Positions 34,083-47,275 of a DNA stretch of 64,000 bases are shown here, in pieces. Each line of letters starts with the position of its first letter. Within the stretch, counting starts at the first letter, position 1. The notes beneath the pieces were generated by a model that was not told the origin of the DNA, did not search any database, and was given only the letters and a program-made list of their open reading frames with translations. The position numbers were made by a program, and so were the translations under genes. The stretch covers positions 21,535,267-21,599,266 of the forward strand of contig CP137671.1 of NCBI GenBank assembly GCA_037976565.1, written 5' to 3'. Source of the stretch: Mesocentrotus franciscanus. Its lineage: Eukaryota > Echinodermata > Echinoidea > Camarodonta > Strongylocentrotidae.

Positions 34083-37000
34083 TCTATATATTAATACGCA
34101 AAATCGTCGCGGGGTAAAACGGTTCATGAAAACGTCTTTCTCGACCGCGCCCCTTCGCCGTGGCGCGGGAACGGCGACACAATTATACGAGGCATGTCTC
34201 CCGTACGCGTGCCACGTCGACCCCGCGGTCGCCGTCGATGTCGTTAAAGGTGGTGGTCCGGGAGGACGAGCGACGAGAGCACGGGTCGCGGTCCCGGGAG
34301 GACGAGCGGACGAGAGCACGTCGCCGTGCAAGGAGGCGACGAACCCGCGAGAGTGAGGCAGCAAGGCGTGCACCCGCCCTCTGTCTAATCAAGGAGATAC
34401 ACTTTAAGAGACGATCCACTCTATAATGTGTTGTAGCAGATACACGCTGCAACAGAGCGGGCCTACCCGTGTTAGGCATCTTGCTTATGATATGCTTTGT
34501 AGGCACTTTACGGGCATGCCAGAGAAATACACAGCATACGACAATCCACTCAAGTCATGTGGCGTAGCAAGTACAAGGCGCAACGGGTTGGGCCTGTCCC
34601 GTGTTAGGCATCTTGCTATATATAGGCCTTGCAGCAGCCAAACTGACGAGAACGTAATATGTTGGTTCTACGCGCCCACACACACACACACAGTCAAGTT
34701 AATTCGTGCGACTGGTGCAATATATTGGCACAAACCGTCCGATTTTTCGCGTAAAATCTTTACTTTGAAAATATTTATACAAATTCTGTGAACCATGCCA
34801 ACATAATCATAGTCCAAGCTTCTGCTTTATTGGTCTTTTCATGAAAACTACATTAAAATCACAACAATAATAACGCAAATAGATTGTAATTATCGAGACC
34901 ATATAACTGACGAGAAGGTAAATTCAGCGAGCTCACGTAATATCAAATGCCTCCGCACGGCCAACTCCAGCGGTGTCAGGCCAGTCTACTGCTGTACCTG
35001 TAATACTGGCTATATAGCGTGTCTTTAGATCCTTCAATGTTTCATGTTTGAGCCGTGCAATAAGTTGTTGTTTTCTTTTATTTCTTTATTGAATGTGATG
35101 TGAATGTGAGTACGGTACATGCTATTACAGAAGTGTCCAAGGAATGATAGGCCTACAGGTGGAAGGGATATAAAACAAATATACAATGACTCATTCTCGG
35201 AACAAGCTAAAACTATTCGCACTCGGGAACATCAAGTACTGTTCTCTCTCGGGCCGCGATGGCCCTCGGGATAATATAATACGATTTGATGTTCCTTCGA
35301 TGCGAATAGTTTTAGCTAGATCCTCGAGTCACTTCGAGTGTCATTGTATATTTGTATATTTGTATATTTGTATATTATTTCATTGTAGGACTAAATTAAC
35401 TTAGCAATGTGTGAAAATAACCAAAATGATAATGGGAGTGAAGTGCATGAGAACAATATTCGTATCAGGGGCGTCAATCAATTATCCTGGGGGGAACGGG
35501 GGGATCGACACGTCCCCCCACGAATTTTCAGGTGGTGAAATGTCCCCCCACGATTTGGGGTTAAATTTTTTTTTCTCTCTCTCTTCTCTCTGTGTTGACT
35601 TCGCGCGGACCGGGGGAACTTTATTCAAACAAGGATTATTAATAGTCGAGAACGGTACTACGAAACGTCTTCTTTCTCTAAAAATTTCATGAAACAGGGA
35701 TTAAGAGTCGAGAACGGTACAACGAATCGTCTTCGTTCTCTAATAATTTAATGAAACGTCAAAGCTTCCGCGGCGCGAGAGGGTGGAAACTGAATTCAGT
35801 CAAGGTATAAGAGTCGATCGAGAACGGTACAATTACGAATCGTCTTCTTAACAGCTAATAATTAAATGAAACGTCACAGCTTCCGCGCTACGCGCGATCG
35901 GGTGGAAACTGAATTCAAACAAGGATTAAGAGTCGAGAACGGTAAAATGAATCGTCTTCTTTCTGTAATAATTTAATGAAACGTCAAAGCTTGCGCGCGG
36001 GGAAAACTGATTCAAACAAAGATTAAGAGTCAAAAACGGTACAACGAATCGTCTTCTTTTAAAATAATTTAATGAAACGTCAAAGCTTCCGCGCTACGCA
36101 CGAGAGGGTGGAAACTGAATTCAGACAAGGATTATAAGAGTCCAGAACGGTAGAACGAATCATCTTCTTTCTTTTATAATTAAATGAAACTTCACAGCTT
36201 CCCGCCAAGTTCGCGCGGGAGGGGGAAACTGGATTCAAACAAAGATTAAGAGTCAAAAACGGTACAACGAATCGTCTTCTTTTTTAAATAATTTAATGAA
36301 ACGTCAAAGCTTCCGCGCTACGCACGAGAGGGTGGAAACTAATTCAGACAAGGATTAAGAGTCCAGAACGGTAAAACGAATCATCTTCTTTCTCTATAAT
36401 AAATGAAACGTCACAGCTTCCGCGCTTCGCGCGGGAGGGGAAACTGAATTCAAACAAAGATTAAGAGTCAAGAACGGTACAACGAATCGTCTTCTTTTAA
36501 AATAATTTAATGAAACGTCAAAGCTTCCGCGCTACGCGCGAGAGGGTGGAAACTGAATTCAGACAAGGATTATAAGAGTCCAGAACGGTAGAACGAATCA
36601 TCTTCTTTTTTAAATAATTTAATGAAACGTCAAAGCTTCCGCGCTACGCGCGAGAGGGTGGAAACTGAATTCAGACAAGGATTAAGAGTCGAGAACGGTA
36701 GAACGAATCGTCTTCTTTCTCTAATAATTTAATGAAACGTCAAAACTTACGCGCTTCGCGCGGGAGGTGGAAACTGAATTCAGACAAAGATTAAGAGTCG
36801 AGAACGGTACAACCAATCGTCTTTTCTAAAAATTTAATGAAACGTCAAAGATAAAAAGACAATAAATGAACCGGTCACCAATGAAAGTACATGCCGTGAA
36901 ACAGAACAACTAGATAGAGAGTGACATGTAATTGTGTCCCCATGCTCAAACTCGGAGTGCAATCAATGACGCCCTTGATTCGTATAGATAACGAGAGAGT

Positions 37001-37497
37001 GAGGATCCGGGAAAGGGATAGTGAGAATAATAGGAACGAAGTGACGACAATAATCGTAAATAACGAAAGTGAAAACGAAAGTAAAGTCAAAAATATCTGC
37101 ATCAATTTCGATTACAAGTTATTGATTTCACTGTTTTCTTCCAGTTTTCAAGTTTTATTACATAATTCAGATAAAAATTTAAAAAAATCAAAACGATACA
37201 TGATGCGACAGCAAACAAAAGGTTGGTATTCTAACGAGTAAAATATTAACGAAAAGAAGAAGAAAAATTATAAAATGATAAAAAGTAGGCCTATAGGCCT
37301 ACAATGAATAGAAATAATATCATCTAGCACAGAAATATCTTCCACTTTTTATAAATATAATAATAATTATAATTGAAAAATTATTATAAAAAATAAAAAA
37401 AAATTAAAAAAATCGATAGCACATATCTATTTTAAAGTATTTACAACCCCCTCCCACCCTCCCTAGAATCCCGTGGATTTTCCACGGGCCCTGCTAG
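34083..37497 (+). mobile_element. Non-autonomous Helitron, array unit 5
   Basis: 3,415 bp, from TCTATATATTAATACG to hairpin (37,470-37,488) and CCCTGCTAG; the next base is T, completing the A|T target of the whole array. It has the largest nested minisatellite and lacks the 145-bp duplication of units 2-4. In the GC-rich 5' part, a GGGAGGACGAGCG-containing segment is duplicated (34,258-34,320). Confidence 0.9.
35466..36977 (+). mobile_element. hAT-like minisatellite element in Helitron unit 5, clean 8-bp duplication
   Basis: CAGGGGCGTCAATCA at the left, GACGCCCTTG at the right, with ATTCGTAT on both sides (35,458-35,465 and 36,978-36,985). The interior 110-bp repeat has about eleven copies (35,640-36,860) in alternating variant types. 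This is the clearest insertion among units 2-5. Confidence 0.88.
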
Positions 37498-37979
37498 TTA
37501 TTATTATTATTTTGGAATTATTACTATTGATGCTGCTTCTTGAATTTTAATCATATTAATTTGATTTTGTAAATGAAGAGTTCTGTCTCGTTTTGCGTGG
37601 CGAGGCGAAATTCTGTTTATGCCACTCTTTGCATTCATCGAAAAAATCGTCCTGAAGGTTTCAACAGTGAAAACTATGTACTGGAAAGTTAATACATGTA
37701 ATTTGTGAGGAAAAATAATGAAATAGATAAGCGAAGTATCAGTTAATATAATATTTATGACTTAGTAGCACCTGACATGTACGAACAAATACTAAAATAT
37801 ACTTTTGTCGCGAGTATTATTGGGTCGCGTGCTAGCTAGGGATACATGTTTTAGGATTTTGTGAAAGAAAGTAAAAATAAAAAAACAAGCGTCATTTGTG
37901 GCTGTCGGCTCTGTGACAATTTCGTAAACGAAGCATAATGATATATATCAAATATATCATACAACATTTTTTTTCTTTC
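37498..37979. other. No recognisable gene
   Basis: AT-rich sequence between the end of the Helitron array and the hairpin. Nothing recognised. Confidence 0.5.
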
Positions 37980-38057
37980 TCATGGCCCTGGAAAGCAGGG
38001 GTGTTGGGGTGTTGGGGTGTTGGGGGTGCTGCAGCACCCCCGCTTCCCAGGGCCATG
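37980..38057. repeat. Short inverted-repeat hairpin
   Basis: CATGGCCCTGGAAAGC at the left is repeated inversely as GCTTCCCAGGGCCATG at the right, around GGTGTTGGGGTGTT repeats and GGTGCTGCAGCACC. Probably the fused ends or a solo remnant of a TIR element. It marks the junction where the shared intron sequence resumes. Confidence 0.6.
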
Positions 38058-38754
38058 AGGGGGGTAACCCGACAGCTACACTCAGACTGCGACACTTGTT
38101 ATCAATGACCTAGGTAATATCAGTAACTTTGAGAGGTCAAATCTTGTGAGTGAAATGGGTCTGTTCAGATCCAGTCTTTGGGTTCTCAAAGTTGTTTGAA
38201 GAAATTGGGATACCCCAATAAGCCGTAAGCACAAAAGCCATGACCCCAGTGACTAAAATATTCAAGAAAAATCCACGAGACATACAATACGAGTCTGTCT
38301 TTAAATTAATGCAGAAAATTTATCGCGAAAATGCAAGTAATGAATTTCGCAATAAAACAGTGGAGGAGAATGTGAGAGAATGCAAAAAATAAATGGATTC
38401 ATATTTCAGCACCCGTATTCCAACAATTCAGTGTCCGTGTAACTAGGCTCTGATTAACAAAACATGATATCAATAACAAGTGTCAAGAACTGTTATAAGC
38501 TACTCAAATGGTGGCATATAATCGGCTGAGAGCAAATTTGTTTTAGAATTTTAAGAATTTGTTATTAATAATAAGTCTTATGAAACGAGCCCCTGGTGTA
38601 ACTCATTAGGGGATATGCTGATTGGGATTCCTGCTAATTTGCCTAAGTTATATTCTATATCATGTATATCTTAGTCGGCATCGGAACACAATGCGTTAAA
38701 ACACAGGTAAAATGAATTTCAGTATAAAAACTAAGGGGGTATTCTGTTACTTAC

Positions 38755-38853
38755 TACATGATGATTCATCCTCATAATTGTCACAGTTGTAATATCCGTC
38801 GCAAACCAACGTCAATGATACATTCATGTTTGATCCCGAACAAGGAAAGAAAT
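38755..38853 (-). CDS. LDLa-like exon 6
   Basis: A 99-bp phase 1-1 exon: FFPCSGSNMNVSLTLVC then DGYYNCDNYEDESSC. NVS sequon present, normal acceptor and donor. Its downstream intron is the largest in the window, 22.3 kb against about 1.0 kb in undisturbed units. Confidence 0.82.
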
Positions 38854-39437
38854 CTGAAACCGAAAAGGATGATGTGTTTTAAGGATGATGTGTTTTTAGG
38901 AGTATTCACTAACTTCTGATAATAAGCACAATCTTCTAATAGTAACAACCCTAATCTATGTTCCTTTAGAATGACAAATGAGATCAACTGATGCATTTTC
39001 AGTTAACAATTTATCTTACACATAGTCTATTGCATAGCTCTTTTGTGTTATTAGTTCTAATACTTGTTAATGGAAGGGAGCTCACCTTTATAGCTAAATT
39101 AAAAAGAGCCGCTGATATTGGTGTGAGGTGAGGCACTCATTTATTAAAGATTCATGTCGGCAAATCTTGAATTGTGGTTTTCAACCTACAGCGATGAATC
39201 GCTCTTCTCACGCTTGTTGGATCATTTTGTCAAAGTGGGGGAAAATATAATATTCTAGCAGCCTCACCACGTCCTATTTACATCTAGCGATGTCCCTTTC
39301 TAACAATAAAGCCGAAACCTTAATAACTACAGATTGATCAATGCATTTGTATAACACTTCTATTATCTCGGGTGATTTTTAGTAACAAAAGCCACAAGGA
39401 ATTGAAAATAAAGTCCGATTGATGCAATTATACTCAC
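38854..39437 (-). other. Intron CUB5-LDLa6
   Basis: About 0.58 kb of shared intron sequence; a GGATGATGTGTTTT segment is duplicated near 38,870. Nothing else seen. Confidence 0.6.
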
Positions 39438-39782
39438 CTTGCAAATCAATGACAGAAACACCAATATCCATACTGATACGACTGGATTGCACCCCTCCTA
39501 TGGCAGCAAACCACATCTCATTGGAATCTACATAAATATCATCTGCGTAGGATTTTTCTCCATGGATAGTTGTGATGACAGACTGTGTGTCAGACGGATC
39601 ATCACCAGTCCCTATTTGGATTAAATCATCATTACGGCGGAGATACAAATCTTGGAACACAACTTGAAATCCTTTCTTAGCGTTTGTTTGTATCAAGGTT
39701 GCGTTATACAATCGTGTCCTCGTGGTGGTAGGGAGGGAGATGATACGTGATTCGCCTTCCTGAAGATATGTTGCTGAATAAC
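39438..39782 (-). CDS. CUB-like exon 5
   Basis: A 345-bp phase 1-1 exon. It is unusual at both ends: the acceptor reads CTACAG|GT, and the donor follows G (CAA-G|GTGAGT), so the junction residues are Ser and Asp rather than Asn, and the NYS sequon is absent. It has SRIISLPTTTRTR, NAKKG in place of NATNG, RNDDLIQIGTGDDPSD, TTIHGEKSYADD and SRISMDIGVSVIDLQ. No cysteine; open throughout. Confidence 0.8.
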
Positions 39783-40797
39783 CTGTAGAAAAAGATTTTC
39801 ATTACAACAAGAAAAAAAGAAATAAAAAAAAAAAGGGGGGAAAAAAAAAAAAAAAGAGGTCATTTTCGTATCTGTAGATGATTCCTATCGGAGGTGAACG
39901 GACATTACAAAACATTTTTTCATTTTTCCCCTTAGCTAATAGTTATGGACACAATTTTTATTCGAAACATTTTCTGTTAATTACAAGAAATGTAATGACT
40001 CGCCTATCCTGATATACAGACGTACGACATCATATTGACCAAGCTATAGTGCGTCGACCCGACTTTGGGGTTGGAGTTGGGTGGGGGGGGTAATACCCGA
40101 CAGCTAGATTCAGACTTACACCTTTTTTATCAATGACCTAGATAATATCAGTAACTTTGAGGGGTCAAATCTTTTGAGTGAAATGGGTGACTGTTCAAAT
40201 CCAGTCTTTGGGTTCTACCAAGTTGTTGGAACAATTTGGGATACCCTAATAAGCCGGGAGCACAAAAGCCATAACCCCTGTGAATAAAATATACAAAACA
40301 TGTCCACGAAACAAACAAAACGGGTCTGTCTTTTAAAAAAAAATTGAGAAAATCCACCGCAAAAATGCAACAAAGTAATGAATTTCACAATTTCATAAAA
40401 CAGTGGAGAAGAATGTAAGAGAATGCGAGATATATGGCTTCATATTTCAGCACCTGTGTTCCAACATAACAGTGTCCGTGTACCTAGGCCCTGATTCATA
40501 AAACATTTTATCAATAACAAGCGACAAGAACTGTTATAAGCTACTGAAATGGTGGCATATAATTGGCTGAGAGCAAATTTGTCGTAGAATTTTGGAATTT
40601 GTTATTAATAACAAGTTTTATGAAACAAGCCCCTGTGGTTACCCTGTGGTTATAGGGGATATGCTAATTGGGATATCTGCTAATTTACCTAAGTTGTAAT
40701 CTATATCATGTATATGGTAGTAGGCAGCGGAAGATAATGCGTCAGAACACGGGAATGTAGTCAAGAGGAATTTCAGTATCAAAACTTAGGAGGTATT
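39783..40797 (-). other. Intron 3' part before CUB5
   Basis: Ordinary shared intron sequence that breaks off at about 40,797 inside the GGAGGTATT motif, where the foreign 9.1-kb segment starts. Confidence 0.65.
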
Positions 40798-41080
40798 ATA
40801 CAACACCTACGTGGATCATTGTCATTTGATTGGAGGATTGTTGGTCACATGATATTCAATATATATACTATTGCACGGGCGTGCATTTTTGGTACTATTC
40901 GCCGTAGTACTATTCAACGAGCGTGCATTTTTGGTTTTATGCAGACTGCGGCGCATACGTACCTGCGCGTATCCCATTGTTATCCCCTCGCCGACGAAGT
41001 CGGAGGGGATATAGAAACGCTGCTGTCCGTCCGTCCTTCCTTCCGTCCGTCCTTCCTTCCGTCCGTCCGTAACAAATTTT

Positions 41081-41800
41081 GTTTCCGATCGATAACTTCA
41101 GTAAAGTTTGACGGATTTTAATGAAGTTTGATATGAAGGTACATGGTATCAAAATACAGGCTAAGTTCGATTTCGGAGTATGTAGGTCAAAGATCAAAGG
41201 TCATAGCTCATTAAATATGCAAAAAATACATATCTGGTTTCCGATCGATAACTTTAGTAATGTTTGACGGATTTTAATGAAATTTGATAGGAAGGTACAT
41301 GGTATCAAAACACAGCCTAAGTTCAATTACCGAGTATGTAGGTCAAAGGTCATAGCTCATTAAATATGCGAATCTGGTTTCCGATTGATAACTTTAGTAA
41401 TGTTTGATGGATTTTAATGAAATTTGATATGAAGGTTCATGGTATCAAAACACAGCCTAAGTTCAATTACCGAGTATGTAGGTCAAAGGTCATAGCTCAT
41501 TAAATATGCGAATCTGGTTTCCGATTGATAACTTTAGTAATGTTTGATGGATTTTAATGAAATTTGATATGAAGGTACATGGTATCAAAACACAGCCTAA
41601 GTTCGATTTCCGAGTATGTAGGTCAAAGGTCATAGCTCATTACATATGCGAATCTGGTTTCCATTCGATAACTTTAGTAATGTTTGACGAATTTTAATGA
41701 AATTTAATATGAAGGTACATGGTATCAAAATACAGCCTAAGTTCGATTTCCGAGTATGTAGGTCAAAGGTGAAAGGTCATAGCTCATTAAATACCTAATT
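41081..41800 (+). repeat. 140-bp tandem repeat, 5 copies
   Basis: Units begin at about 41,081, 41,236, 41,377, 41,517 and 41,657. Each contains GTTTCCGATCGATAACTTTA, GACGGATTTTAATGAAATTT, ATGAAGGTACATGGTATCAA, CGAGTATGTAGGTCAAAGGT and CATAGCTCATTAAATATGC. Upstream (40,985-41,070) are TCGCCGACGAAGTCGGAGGGG, a short hairpin, and a CCGTCCGTCCTTCCTT run. Probably the interior of a non-autonomous element; its ends were not determined. Confidence 0.8.
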
Positions 41801-41841
41801 ATATATGTGAAAATGTGGTTGACTTCCTTGCCTAGTTATAT

Positions 41842-42697
41842 AATAGTATAGTCTAATGGAGGTAACTTGTTCTGACGTATATATGCCATTTGTACCCTGC
41901 GAGGGGATTCTACGCTTTGCGTTGACTTGTTATATTAGCTACGTGCATCTGACGCGAAGGCAATCTGAATGTAATCGAGAAGGCTTTGCTCCAACTTTAA
42001 TTTATCTTTAATATAAGGAGTAAAGCATAGTTTGTTGAAAGATTAACATTTTATTAGATCTACTTCGATGTTGTATATGAAAACAACTTTCTTCAAATGT
42101 ATAACTACGACAATGCTCAATTGATGTATACAACGATGCAATACCTGTTATGAACTTATGTATTATGCAATATCTAAAATGTGTTAATTTAAGAAACCAT
42201 TTAGGACTTAAATAGTACATGTATATCATTCCACGTTTGTTGTAAGTAATATTTATCCGAGTAAAAAGACAATTTAGCCACAAAATTGTAATGTAATAAT
42301 CATGACCCACATTCGTAAAACAAACTATTAGTATCACAATCATGGTAATAAAATATATGCCAGAGAACCTATTATAATGTCGCTAAATTGAGCATAATGC
42401 ACTTATTCCTGGTTACATTTTTACTATTTATACTGGTTAAAGATCGCCAAAGATATATTTATTTATACAACTCACTCCTAGATCCTAATCAAATTATTGG
42501 TCATGCGCGGTCACGTGTGATTCATTTATTGAGACTATCCCACGTTTTTCATGAAAAAGCGTGGAATAGTTTCCAGTACTATCCAACGTTTTTTGTTAGT
42601 GAATGTACATGATGCGCAGACGTAGTGCGCATAGATGTTTAGAGCGCTTATTGTGTGTTAAAAAAATATTTACCTTACGGCGGCCCGAAAAAGTGAA
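41842..42697. other. No recognisable gene
   Basis: AT-rich sequence between the 140-bp repeats and the LINE. No coding frame, terminal repeat or RNA gene seen. Confidence 0.5.
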
Positions 42698-45520
42698 ATG
42701 GTAAAAACCTATGGAAATCATAAACCTTGTAAATCTGGTCGAAAGGGGAAACCATGGTTTGATGCAAATTGTGCTCGGTTAAGGGCTCAGTATTTTCATC
42801 TTAAAAATCTTAGGAAGATTGACAAATCTGATAGTATTGAAAAGGAATATACCAAAGTTAAGAAAATGTATAAAAAAGCTATTCGTTCAGCTCAAAACAA
42901 CTTTGATATAAAAATCCACAGTGAATTAAGAAATCTTAAAATCGATCAGCCACAAGCATATTGGAAAATTATTAATTCAGCTAACGATTTAAGTAATGAA
43001 AAAAACCCAATTGAAATTCATTCTCTTGAACAACACTTTCGTAGTCTGAGCCAACATCATAGAGATAAGGCAGATATTTTAGAACCTGACCAAATTCATT
43101 CGAGCAATCAATGTATCAATCGTTCTATAAGCAGGGAAGAAGTAACACGTCAAATAAACAGGCTGAAAATGGTTAGGCACATGGCGATGATTTAGTTCTT
43201 AATGAATTTTTGAAGTGTAGCACAAAGTCTGTTTTATCAGTAATCGTTAGGTTATTTAACATTGTATTTGAAAGTGGAATTGTACCATCTGAATGGACAA
43301 TAGGATAATTCACCCTCTTTATAGGAAGAAAGGAAATCCTAATGATCCGAACAACTATAGAGGAATAACATTGCTTAGTTGTCTTGGCAAGCTGTTTACA
43401 GCAGTCTTGAATGAGCAACTTACGTCTTATCTCGAAGATAATGAATTGCTTGGTGATGAACAGGCTGGTTTTCGAAATGGTCATTCAACGCTTGATCATA
43501 TTTTTGTTCTCCATTTTAATAGTGATCGATTTATATCTCTCTTCAAAAGAGAGGGTTTATTGTGCATTTATTGACTACAAGAAGGCATTTGATTTGGTTG
43601 ACAGGAGTTCTCTTTGGAATAAATTACTTAAGAATAATGTTGATGGTAATTTTGTCAATGTAATTAAGCATATGTATGCTCAAAGCTAAGTCATGTGTAA
43701 TTTCTGGTACAGAAAAGTCTTCTTCATGCATTTGATTGTAACATTGGTGTGCGACAAGGAGAAAATCTATCTCCGATGCTGTTTGCCCTTTTTTAAAATG
43801 ACTTCAAACAATGCATTTGCGAAAAGTTTGGAGGAATAAATATTCTTCCTGACAAGATTGATGCAGCTGCGTATCAAAATGGTATAGATGGATATCTCAG
43901 GCTTTTTACATTACTGTATGCAGACGATACAAAGTTCTTGCACAAACTGAAAGTGATCTTCAGCTTGCTCTTGATGCGGTATCTGATTACTGTAAAAAAT
44001 GGTTTCTTCAAGTCAACACAGCTAAAACCAAAGTTGTTGTATTTTCTCGTGGTAAAGTTCGAAAAATTCCTATATTTAAATTTGATGATGATATTGTAGA
44101 AGTTGTTGATTAATACGTCTAGCTTGGAACTACTTTTAACTATACAACAACAAATTTCGTAAAGCACAAATTAAGCAACTCAATCAAGCTAGACGAGCAA
44201 GTATTATAGTCTATTATCTAAAACTTACCAACTGCACTGACCTATTGATATCCTCTTGGAATTATTTGATCAACTTGTGTTGCCTATTCTGCTCTATGGA
44301 AGTGAGATATGGGGATTTGAAGTGCTACATGATCTTGAAATTTTCCACATGAAATTCTGTAAGCAAGCCCTTCCTGTGAGCAAAAACAACTGCAAATTGT
44401 ATGGTACTTGGTGAATTGGGGAGGCTTAATCTTGAGAAATATATCGAAAGCAGAATGATAAACTTCTGGTGTAGGATTGTACATAGTGGACAAGATAAAT
44501 TTTCTGGTAAGGTGTATATTATCTTGAAATTACTCTTTGAGAAGAATATCTATCAGGCACCTTGGTTAAAAAAAATCAAGCTGACTCTGGACAATATGGG
44601 GATGTCTAATTTATGGGAAATTTGTGAAAATACTAGCTGTGAGTGGGTCAAAAAAACTGGAACGTCGTTTGAAAGATTCTCATGCTCAGTATTGGTCTGC
44701 GTGTATGTACGATAAATCGCATTGTGTTAACTATCGAATCTTCAAACATTCTTTATGTTTAGAAATATACTTAATCGATCTCATTAAAGAGATCGGACAA
44801 TAAGTCGTTTTCGCTGTGGCAATCACTACCTGCCGATTGTAGCTGGTAGATATTCAAATACTCCCAGGGCCAATGAGACTATGTACGCTGTGCAATTTGC
44901 AATCGCTTAGGGATGAGTTTCATTACTTGTTTGTATGCCCTGCCTTTCGTTCAGACAGAAAATTGTTCATCGACAAATATTTTATTGAAAGACCAAATAC
45001 ACTGAAAATGGATCAGCATTTAAGCTCCAATAATGTACAAACACGTTTAAATTTAGTAAAATTCTGTCGAAAAATAATGCTTCGTTTTCATTAATTTAAG
45101 TATGTGCAAAAAAGATGTTACGAGTTCAATACTAACTTTATGTTTCTCTTTTTTCTCTTATATCAAATTATTAAATTGATATGAAGAATATTTTCAGTAA
45201 CTCATTAATTCAAATATCAATTTACTGGTGCCAGTAACTTTCTTTTTTCAATTGCTTCCTTTAATTTCGTCATTAATTAATGTTTTAATTAATTTTATCG
45301 TTTTGTTTTTTAATTATTATAATTATCAACATTATTATTATTATCAGTATCATAATTTTTCTCACTATTGTCGATAGTGTTATTTTTGTATTGATTAACA
45401 TTAATTCGATTTGTATTACATATTTTACAGTGTTAAATTGACATATTCAAACTGATTGTAAACTTCTCCAATACCCCAATGTGGGTGACATGAGAATAAG
45501 TTGTCATTGTCATTGTCATA
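42698..45520 (+). pseudogene. Decayed LINE (non-LTR retrotransposon) with reverse transcriptase
   Basis: The 5' endonuclease is missing. The sequence opens with the linker GKPWFDANCARLRAQY (42.7 kb). Reverse transcriptase motifs follow in several frames: NNYRGITLLSCLGKLF and DEQAGFRNGHSTLDH (about 43,345-43,500), the first catalytic Asp in FIDYKKAFDLVD (43,567), GVRQGENLSPMLFALF (about 43,750) and LYADDTK (about 43,911). The C-terminal half has VLGELGRLNLEKYIESRM and a zinc-knuckle-like CTLCN...DEFHYLFVC (44,880-44,940). At least four frameshifts or stops break it: near 43,170, 43,305, 43,520, 43,690 and later. The 3' region is AT-rich and ends in (GTCATT)n at about 45,498. LINE clade not assigned. 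It cannot make an active protein. Confidence 0.8.
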
Positions 45521-45574
45521 TACGGAGCCCCTAAGGGGTCATAAAACGATATGATGAATTATTTTTTATCTCGA

Positions 45575-46493
45575 GGCCAGCCCCAAATAAAATTCAAAGG
45601 TGGTTTATTTCTAATTCGATACCGGTGATTTACAAATGTTGCTGAAATGACATAATTTTTCCGAGATTTTTCCTCACTTTTTAGTAAATTATACTTTTTT
45701 ATGCGTTTGTTGGAAAATGACAAATTCCTAAATTTACAGTCAGGCAAGAAATATGCTTATCTAGAGGCCTACATGTCAGGGCCCCCCACCCCCACCCCCA
45801 CACATTTTGTGAAAAAGTACATTAGAGAAAAATAGAAAGAGAGAAAGAAAGAAAGAATAGTGACCTGACAGTGTCACAAAATAATGAGGTATCAAAATAT
45901 GCTCATCTCACCGTGATTAAATGCCTAAAACCACTGAGCTTCTGGGGGCTCCTGGACCCCACACCAATTAGTGACCTACCAGTGTCACAAATAAGGTATC
46001 AAAATATGTTCATCTGACCGTAATGAAATGCCTAAAACCCCTGAGCTTTCGGGGGCTCTGCCCCCTGGACCCCACCTAGGGCCCTAAGGCGCGCCCCTAG
46101 ATGCCCATCTTACGGTAATTTAATGCCTAAAACCCCTGAGCTCACGAGAGCTCCACCCCCTGGACCCCATGCCAATCAGTGACCTGCCACTGTCATGAAT
46201 AAGGTATCGAAATATGCTCATATGACCGTAATAAATGCCCATACCCCCTGGGCTTCCGGGGGCTCTGCCCCTAGACCCCACGCAAATTTACACTACGCTC
46301 TATCTGATCGCAAATACTTTAGCCTCCCCCCACCCACTTTGAAAAAACGTTCAGCGGGGCCTGCATGTAAGAGGGGTGATGCGTTTTTTTTTTGTCTGCC
46401 CCCCCCCCCAAACGTTTTTGCTCATTACGCCACTGCTGGTCACCGTTACGTACCAATATTTGGCTCCCCCTAAGAAATCCTGGATCCGTGCCT
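45575..46493 (+). mobile_element. Partial copy of the hAT-B family
   Basis: Shares sequence and order with 24,180-24,967 in Helitron unit 1: TTCTAATTCGATACCGGTGA, tandem units of about 130 bp with GTGACCTGCCAGTGTCACA and TTAAATGCCTAAAACCC, GCATGTAAGAGGGGTGATGC, and the terminal TCCTGGATCCGTGCCTG. Confidence 0.75.
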
Positions 46494-47275
46494 GCCCCCC
46501 GCCCCCTGTCAGTGGTGCTCCGCTCCCTCGCAATTGTGCCTTGTCCCCAATCCTTTGACCGTATACGTACCACTTTAAAATTCCTTCCGACGCGCCTATT
46601 TACACCATAATACTTATTTAGATTTCTTAAATTGTATAATTGGTAAGTTTAATGGAGTTCCTGATGTGAATGCTGCCCGACCATCACTAAAATTTGACCT
46701 AACTGGGCATCATCTGGTAAGTCCGGCACAGTACATAACAATAATGTATTTCATTCATGCTTAGAGGGGGATCCCCAAAAGAAGGACGGAGCCCCCAGGC
46801 TTCTGGGGTCACCATAGAGTTGAACGGTGCCCCTATAAACTTCATTCATGCTCGGAAGGGGCTCCCAATGGTGAGACAGAGCCTCCGGGCTTCAGAGATA
46901 CTTGGAGGGGGCTCTAAATAGATGGGCAAATTACCCGGTCTTATGATATGCTGAGAGGAGGTTCTCTAAAAGGGCGGTGCCCCTAGACTTCTTTCATGCT
47001 CGGAAGAGACTCCCAAAGAGATGGACAAATGGGCAGAAAGTGCAAGATTGCCCCTGAATTAATCAAGCCCCCCATTCCATCCCATTTATATAGAACCTGT
47101 CTTAAGCAAGCCCCCCGCCCCCTTGGCTACGCCAATCATAAAATAATTATAGTTTGCTTTTCTCTTTATAATATAGAACCAGTATTCAGCAAGTACCCCC
47201 ATTCACTTCCCCATTGGCTACGCCATTCACAAATGAGAGTTTGTTTTTATTTTATTTTTATTAAGCAATTATATT
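46494..47275. other. Non-coding interior of the 45.5-47.8 kb element
   Basis: Degenerate repeats of about 90 bp containing TTCATGCTCGGAAGGGGCTCC-like and TCCGGGCTTC motifs between about 46,750 and 47,030; otherwise nothing recognised. Confidence 0.5.

Noticed and set aside
22506..34506. Arg-rich frames on both strands at the 5' end of each Helitron unit
   Set aside because: The GC-rich terminal region gives open frames on both strands; copies differ by frame-changing indels, so no protein is conserved.
42388..42612. 74-codon frame upstream of the LINE
   Set aside because: No similarity to an endonuclease or gag-like protein; AT-rich sequence of the kind where short frames arise by chance.
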